Source: Sphaerochaeta sp. UBA5849 (lineage in GTDB: Bacteria; Spirochaetota; Spirochaetia; Sphaerochaetales; Sphaerochaetaceae). Taken from it: a stretch of DNA of 17,898 nucleotides. This document shows positions 15,396-17,898 of the stretch, one piece after another (position 1 is the stretch's first letter; each line of letters starts with the position of its first letter). The position numbers and the translations under genes were made by a program. The notes under the pieces were generated by a model, which made no database searches, was not told the origin of the DNA, and saw only the letters and a program-made list of their open reading frames with translations. The stretch lies in the NCBI GenBank assembly GCA_002432715.1, contig DJGJ01000073.1:95886-113783 (forward strand). Reading direction: 5' to 3'.

Positions 15396-16234
15396 GCTTC
15401 CACCTCCTTGCTCCGGGTAAGCCGAAGCTGGGTCAGGGCGATGAATGCGACAAGGATGGTGAAAAGCACCGCCTTGGCCTGTCCCACCCCCTCAAAACCG
15501 CTTCTGCCGTAGAACGTGTTGAAAATGTTCAAAGCCAGCATTTCGGTCTGTTTGCCTGGGTCGCCGGCAGTCAAGGCAAGGTTCTGGTCGAACAGCTTGA
15601 AACCGTTGGTGAGGGTGAGGAAGGAACATATGGTGATGGAGGGCATGATGGAAGGAAGGATTACCGAGCGAAGCATGGTCACTTTCCCCGCTCCGTCGAT
15701 CTGGGCTGCTTCAATGAGGTCGTGTGAGATGTTTTGTATGCCTGCGATATAAATGACCATCATATAGCCGATGTTCTGCCAGTTCATGAGGACGACCAAG
15801 CCCCAAAAACCATATTTCGGGTCACTGACGATTGTCACACCCTTTGGAAGCAGCACGCCATTGATGATCACCTGCCAAATCCAACCAAGCACAATGCCGC
15901 CGATCAGATTGGGCATGAAAAAAATGGTCCTGAATGCATTGGTTCCCTTGATGCCCCGTGTCAAAAGCATGGCAAGCGTAAAGGCTCCAAGGTTGATGGT
16001 GATAACCGAGACAATGGTGAACTTGACGGTGAACCAGAGAGCGCTGGTAAAATCATTGTTTATGAAGATGCGTCGATAGTTTTCCAATCCAATGAAGGTT
16101 CCATCGGTTACGGTGGTGAACTTGAAAAATGACAGGACTACGCCCATGACCATGGGAATCAAAAATGCGATGGCAAAACAGACAAGTCCAGGTAGGGCAA
16201 AGAGCGCAAAGTATTTCTGAATGGATTTTTGCAT
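15392..16234 (-). CDS. Sugar ABC transporter permease, MalF type
   Basis: A 280-residue inner-membrane permease with six predicted membrane segments. The EAA loop is EAAQIDGAG at 175-183, followed by LPSIMPSI. FFMPNLIGGIVLGWIWQ and the short loop GTFIGLENYRRIF after the first membrane segment are typical of CUT1 MalF-like subunits that lack the large periplasmic loop of E. coli MalF. GGGAG lies six bases before the ATG. The gene follows the binding-protein gene after 70 bp holding a strong hairpin and overlaps the next permease gene by 4 bp. It pairs with that permease to form the channel. Confidence 0.94.
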   Translation of the reverse strand: MQKSIQKYFALFALPGLVCFAIAFLIPMVMGVVLSFFKFTTVTDGTFIGLENYRRIFINNDFTSALWFTVKFTIVSVITINLGAFTLAMLLTRGIKGTNAFRTIFFMPNLIGGIVLGWIWQVIINGVLLPKGVTIVSDPKYGFWGLVVLMNWQNIGYMMVIYIAGIQNISHDLIEAAQIDGAGKVTMLRSVILPSIMPSITICSFLTLTNGFKLFDQNLALTAGDPGKQTEMLALNIFNTFYGRSGFEGVGQAKAVLFTILVAFIALTQLRLTRSKEVEA

Positions 16235-16258
16235 GTCAGACTCCCAAGGGAATGGAGC

Positions 16259-16285
16259 ATCCGCCTTGCCTCAGGCAGGGCGGAT
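16259..16285 (-). promoter_or_regulatory. Intergenic hairpin between binding-protein and permease genes
   Basis: ATCCGCC (16259-16265) pairs with GGCGGAT (16279-16285). Inside it TGCC pairs with GGCA around a three-base loop, with one mismatch between the two blocks on the transcribed (minus) strand. There is no T run. Such hairpins after binding-protein genes commonly protect or partly terminate the message so that more binding protein than permease is made; that role is inferred here. Confidence 0.6.
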
Positions 16286-16304
16286 ATCCTCTTTGAATGA
16301 TTGC

Positions 16305-17648
16305 TTAGTTGGTGAGCTTGAACTCGGTCTTCCAAGCATCAACGGCTACTTTCTCAACCTCCGCCCAACTCTTTCTTCCTACGCTGTACTCGGCAAGTGC
16401 AGCACCGAACTGGTTCTTCCACTCTTCTGAAGGAATCATGGAGAAAGCCCAAGGAATGGAAGTTACACCAGGCTTGTTCATCCAGCGGATGACGTCCTTG
16501 GCAAGCGGATCGGTGGGAAGTTCGTTGTCCTTGAATGTGTTGAACGGAGTGATGAACATCAAATCGTTCTTTACGAACTGCTTGCCGGTTTCACTTGCAA
16601 AGAGCCAGGTGAGGAACTGGTCGGCCATTTCCTGCTGTTCGGCACTGACGTTGCTGTTGATGCACAGGTAGTTCTCGGTGCCGATGTTGAGGCCGTACTT
16701 CTCTTCACCAGCGACTCCGGTGTAGATGGGCATGAACTTGATGTCGGAATCGGCAACCTTGTTGCCCTTGACACCGAGAATCTGGCCGGCGCCCCAGTTG
16801 CCGTTCTGCACCATGGCAACCTGGCCAAGTGCGAACTCAGCCATGGAGTCATCGACGCTCTTGCCGCCAAGCAGGCCCACTGCTGTGGAGCTGTTGTTCA
16901 AATACAGGTCCCAGATGTTCTTCATATTGGCGCTGTAGGTGAATTTGATCTCAGGAACCTTGCTTCCCATGGCGATGTTTGCATCACGCATTTCAAAGTA
17001 CAGAGGAACGTTTACAAGGTGGGTCTGCCATCTCCACTGGTTGCCTGCTGCAAGGCTGGTGGAAGCAAATACTCCCTGGATTCCCAGAGCACTCTTGTTC
17101 TTGGTCATGTCCTCGACCACTGCCTTCAAGGTTGCGAAATTGGTGATTTCGTCAGCACTCTTGATGGAGACAGCCTTGTTGGGAAGGGCAAAGTATTTTC
17201 TCATGATGGCGTCATTGTAGATGATGCCGTAGCCTTCCACTGCATAGGGAATGGCCAGGACTTTATCACCATCGCCGAGAGCCATGGACTTGTCGCTGAG
17301 AATCTTGTAGAACTCGGTGTTCTTGAGGTCTGCGGTGTAGTTCTTGCTGTCTGCAAGGCCTATGGGTCCGTTTGTCTGGAAAATCACCGGGGGATTGCTC
17401 TTGGCGATTTCACTCTTCAGCGTCTGGGCGTAGGTGCCGCTTGCTGCAGTGACAACCTTCAGCTTGATGCCGGTTTCTTTTTCGAATGCAGGGGCAATCT
17501 TGGTTTCATAGACATCGGCGATCTCAGGCTTGAAGTTCAAGAAATACACTTCTTTCGCAACAGCGGCTTCTTTGGTGCCGGCAGCGAAGAGAACCGAGCT
17601 CATTGCCAGAGAGACAATCAACAGGGTGATCAACAACGTTTTTTTCAT
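16305..17648 (-). CDS. Sugar ABC transporter substrate-binding protein
   Basis: A 447-residue family 1 extracellular solute-binding protein. Residues 1 to about 23 are a Sec signal peptide (MKKTLLITLLIVSLAMSSVLFAA) followed by GTKEAA, an ending I associate with spirochaete binding proteins. No lipobox cysteine is seen, so it should be a free periplasmic protein. EKETGIKLKVVTAASGTYAQ, KSEIAKSNPPVIFQTNG and AIPYAVEGYGIIYND are typical of the two-lobed sugar-binding fold. The frame runs 22 codons further upstream, but that stretch is charged, would destroy the signal peptide and overlaps the leader. The ATG at 17648 has AAGGAG nine bases upstream. It is the first gene of the operon, under a promoter with an operator-like inverted repeat. 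Sugar identity is inferred as a maltodextrin or other alpha-glucoside from malQ. Confidence 0.93.
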   Translation of the reverse strand: MKKTLLITLLIVSLAMSSVLFAAGTKEAAVAKEVYFLNFKPEIADVYETKIAPAFEKETGIKLKVVTAASGTYAQTLKSEIAKSNPPVIFQTNGPIGLADSKNYTADLKNTEFYKILSDKSMALGDGDKVLAIPYAVEGYGIIYNDAIMRKYFALPNKAVSIKSADEITNFATLKAVVEDMTKNKSALGIQGVFASTSLAAGNQWRWQTHLVNVPLYFEMRDANIAMGSKVPEIKFTYSANMKNIWDLYLNNSSTAVGLLGGKSVDDSMAEFALGQVAMVQNGNWGAGQILGVKGNKVADSDIKFMPIYTGVAGEEKYGLNIGTENYLCINSNVSAEQQEMADQFLTWLFASETGKQFVKNDLMFITPFNTFKDNELPTDPLAKDVIRWMNKPGVTSIPWAFSMIPSEEWKNQFGAALAEYSVGRKSWAEVEKVAVDAWKTEFKLTN

Positions 17649-17718
17649 GGATTCGTTCTCCTTGTTTGTTACCGTGAAAATGGACGCACGGCGTCCTGTT
17701 TTCCTTCGGTACATACTA

Positions 17719-17747
17719 ATACTAAACCGGTTTTATAAACCGGTCAA
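17719..17747 (-). promoter_or_regulatory. Promoter of the sugar-uptake operon
   Basis: On the minus strand TTGACC (17747-17742) is followed after exactly 17 bases by TAGTAT (17724-17719). Transcription would start near 17712, leaving a leader of about 64 bases before the binding-protein gene. The spacer is filled by an inverted repeat. Confidence 0.6.
17726..17744. promoter_or_regulatory. 19-bp inverted repeat, candidate repressor operator
   Basis: ACCGGTTTTATAAACCGGT (plus strand) has perfect 8-bp arms, ACCGGTTT and AAACCGGT, around three bases. Its left part extends to AAACCGGTTT, itself a palindrome with a central CG, the style of LacI-family operators. It fills the spacer and overlaps the -35 of the operon promoter, so a bound protein should block RNA polymerase. 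The regulator gene is not in the window. Confidence 0.6.
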
Positions 17748-17748
17748 C

Positions 17749-17898
17749 TTATTTCTGTTATTTCTTTAGGTTATGATTTATCACCTTCTGACAGGTTCTT
17801 ACCGTTTCACTGTTTTTTTAGGCACAGAAATGTTTTTCCTCTGACAAACCGTTATAACTTGCATACAGGTTTACTACCAGGGCAATCGCGTAAAAATT
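17749..17898. other. AT-rich stretch upstream of the sugar operon, no gene seen
   Basis: No convincing coding frame, RNA gene or strong promoter is seen here on either strand. CTGACA (17841) and TATAAC (17853) are isolated promoter-like words without a good partner. The next gene, possibly a regulator, may begin beyond the right edge. Confidence 0.4.

Noticed and set aside
17649..17714. Upstream 22-codon extension of the binding protein
   Set aside because: Charged residues before the signal peptide and a good ribosome site before the inner ATG argue against it; it also overlaps the likely 5' leader.

Overview
The window looks like chromosomal DNA from a free-living, fermentative bacterium. 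I lean towards a spirochaete of the Sphaerochaeta type. The reasons are the sugar-binding protein with a signal peptide ending FAAGTKEAA, the moderate GC content, and the mix of polyamine, SPFH and sugar-ABC genes. This is pattern recognition, not a database match. No rRNA, tRNA, CRISPR array, transposase or phage gene was seen.

Region 1 (1-5544). A short flavodoxin gene on the plus strand converges on, and overlaps by 18 bp, a tightly packed minus-strand operon of four genes read speA - carboxy(nor)spermidine dehydrogenase - nspC - speB. Together they encode a complete arginine -> agmatine -> putrescine -> carboxyspermidine -> spermidine route that does not use S-adenosylmethionine decarboxylase.

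Region 2 (5545-7118). A divergent intergenic region of about 300 bp holds a candidate speA promoter and a hairpin that would cover the speA ribosome binding site. It also holds a 22-bp tandem repeat, a TTGACA-type promoter and a perfect 17-bp palindrome. The promoter drives a two-gene operon on the plus strand: a membrane-anchored SPFH (stomatin/prohibitin-like) protein and a 61-residue Arc-type ribbon-helix-helix protein, which is a plausible autoregulator at the palindrome.

Region 3 (7119-12905). Six minus-strand genes lie close together. In transcription order they are a DUF72 protein, an M28-peptidase-like protein that has lost most of its metal ligands, a LigB-type extradiol dioxygenase (4,5-DOPA dioxygenase-like), a PhzF-family isomerase, a small MORN-repeat protein and an exported 5'-nucleotidase. 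The middle genes are translationally coupled, which suggests a shared but unidentified small-molecule pathway.

Region 4 (12906-17898). A sugar-uptake operon on the minus strand encodes a periplasmic binding protein, two permeases and a 4-alpha-glucanotransferase (MalQ), and ends in a strong hairpin terminator. Its promoter carries a perfect 19-bp inverted repeat between the -35 and -10 elements, a likely repressor operator. MalQ points to maltodextrin or another alpha-glucan as substrate. No ATPase gene is present, so the transporter probably shares one encoded elsewhere.
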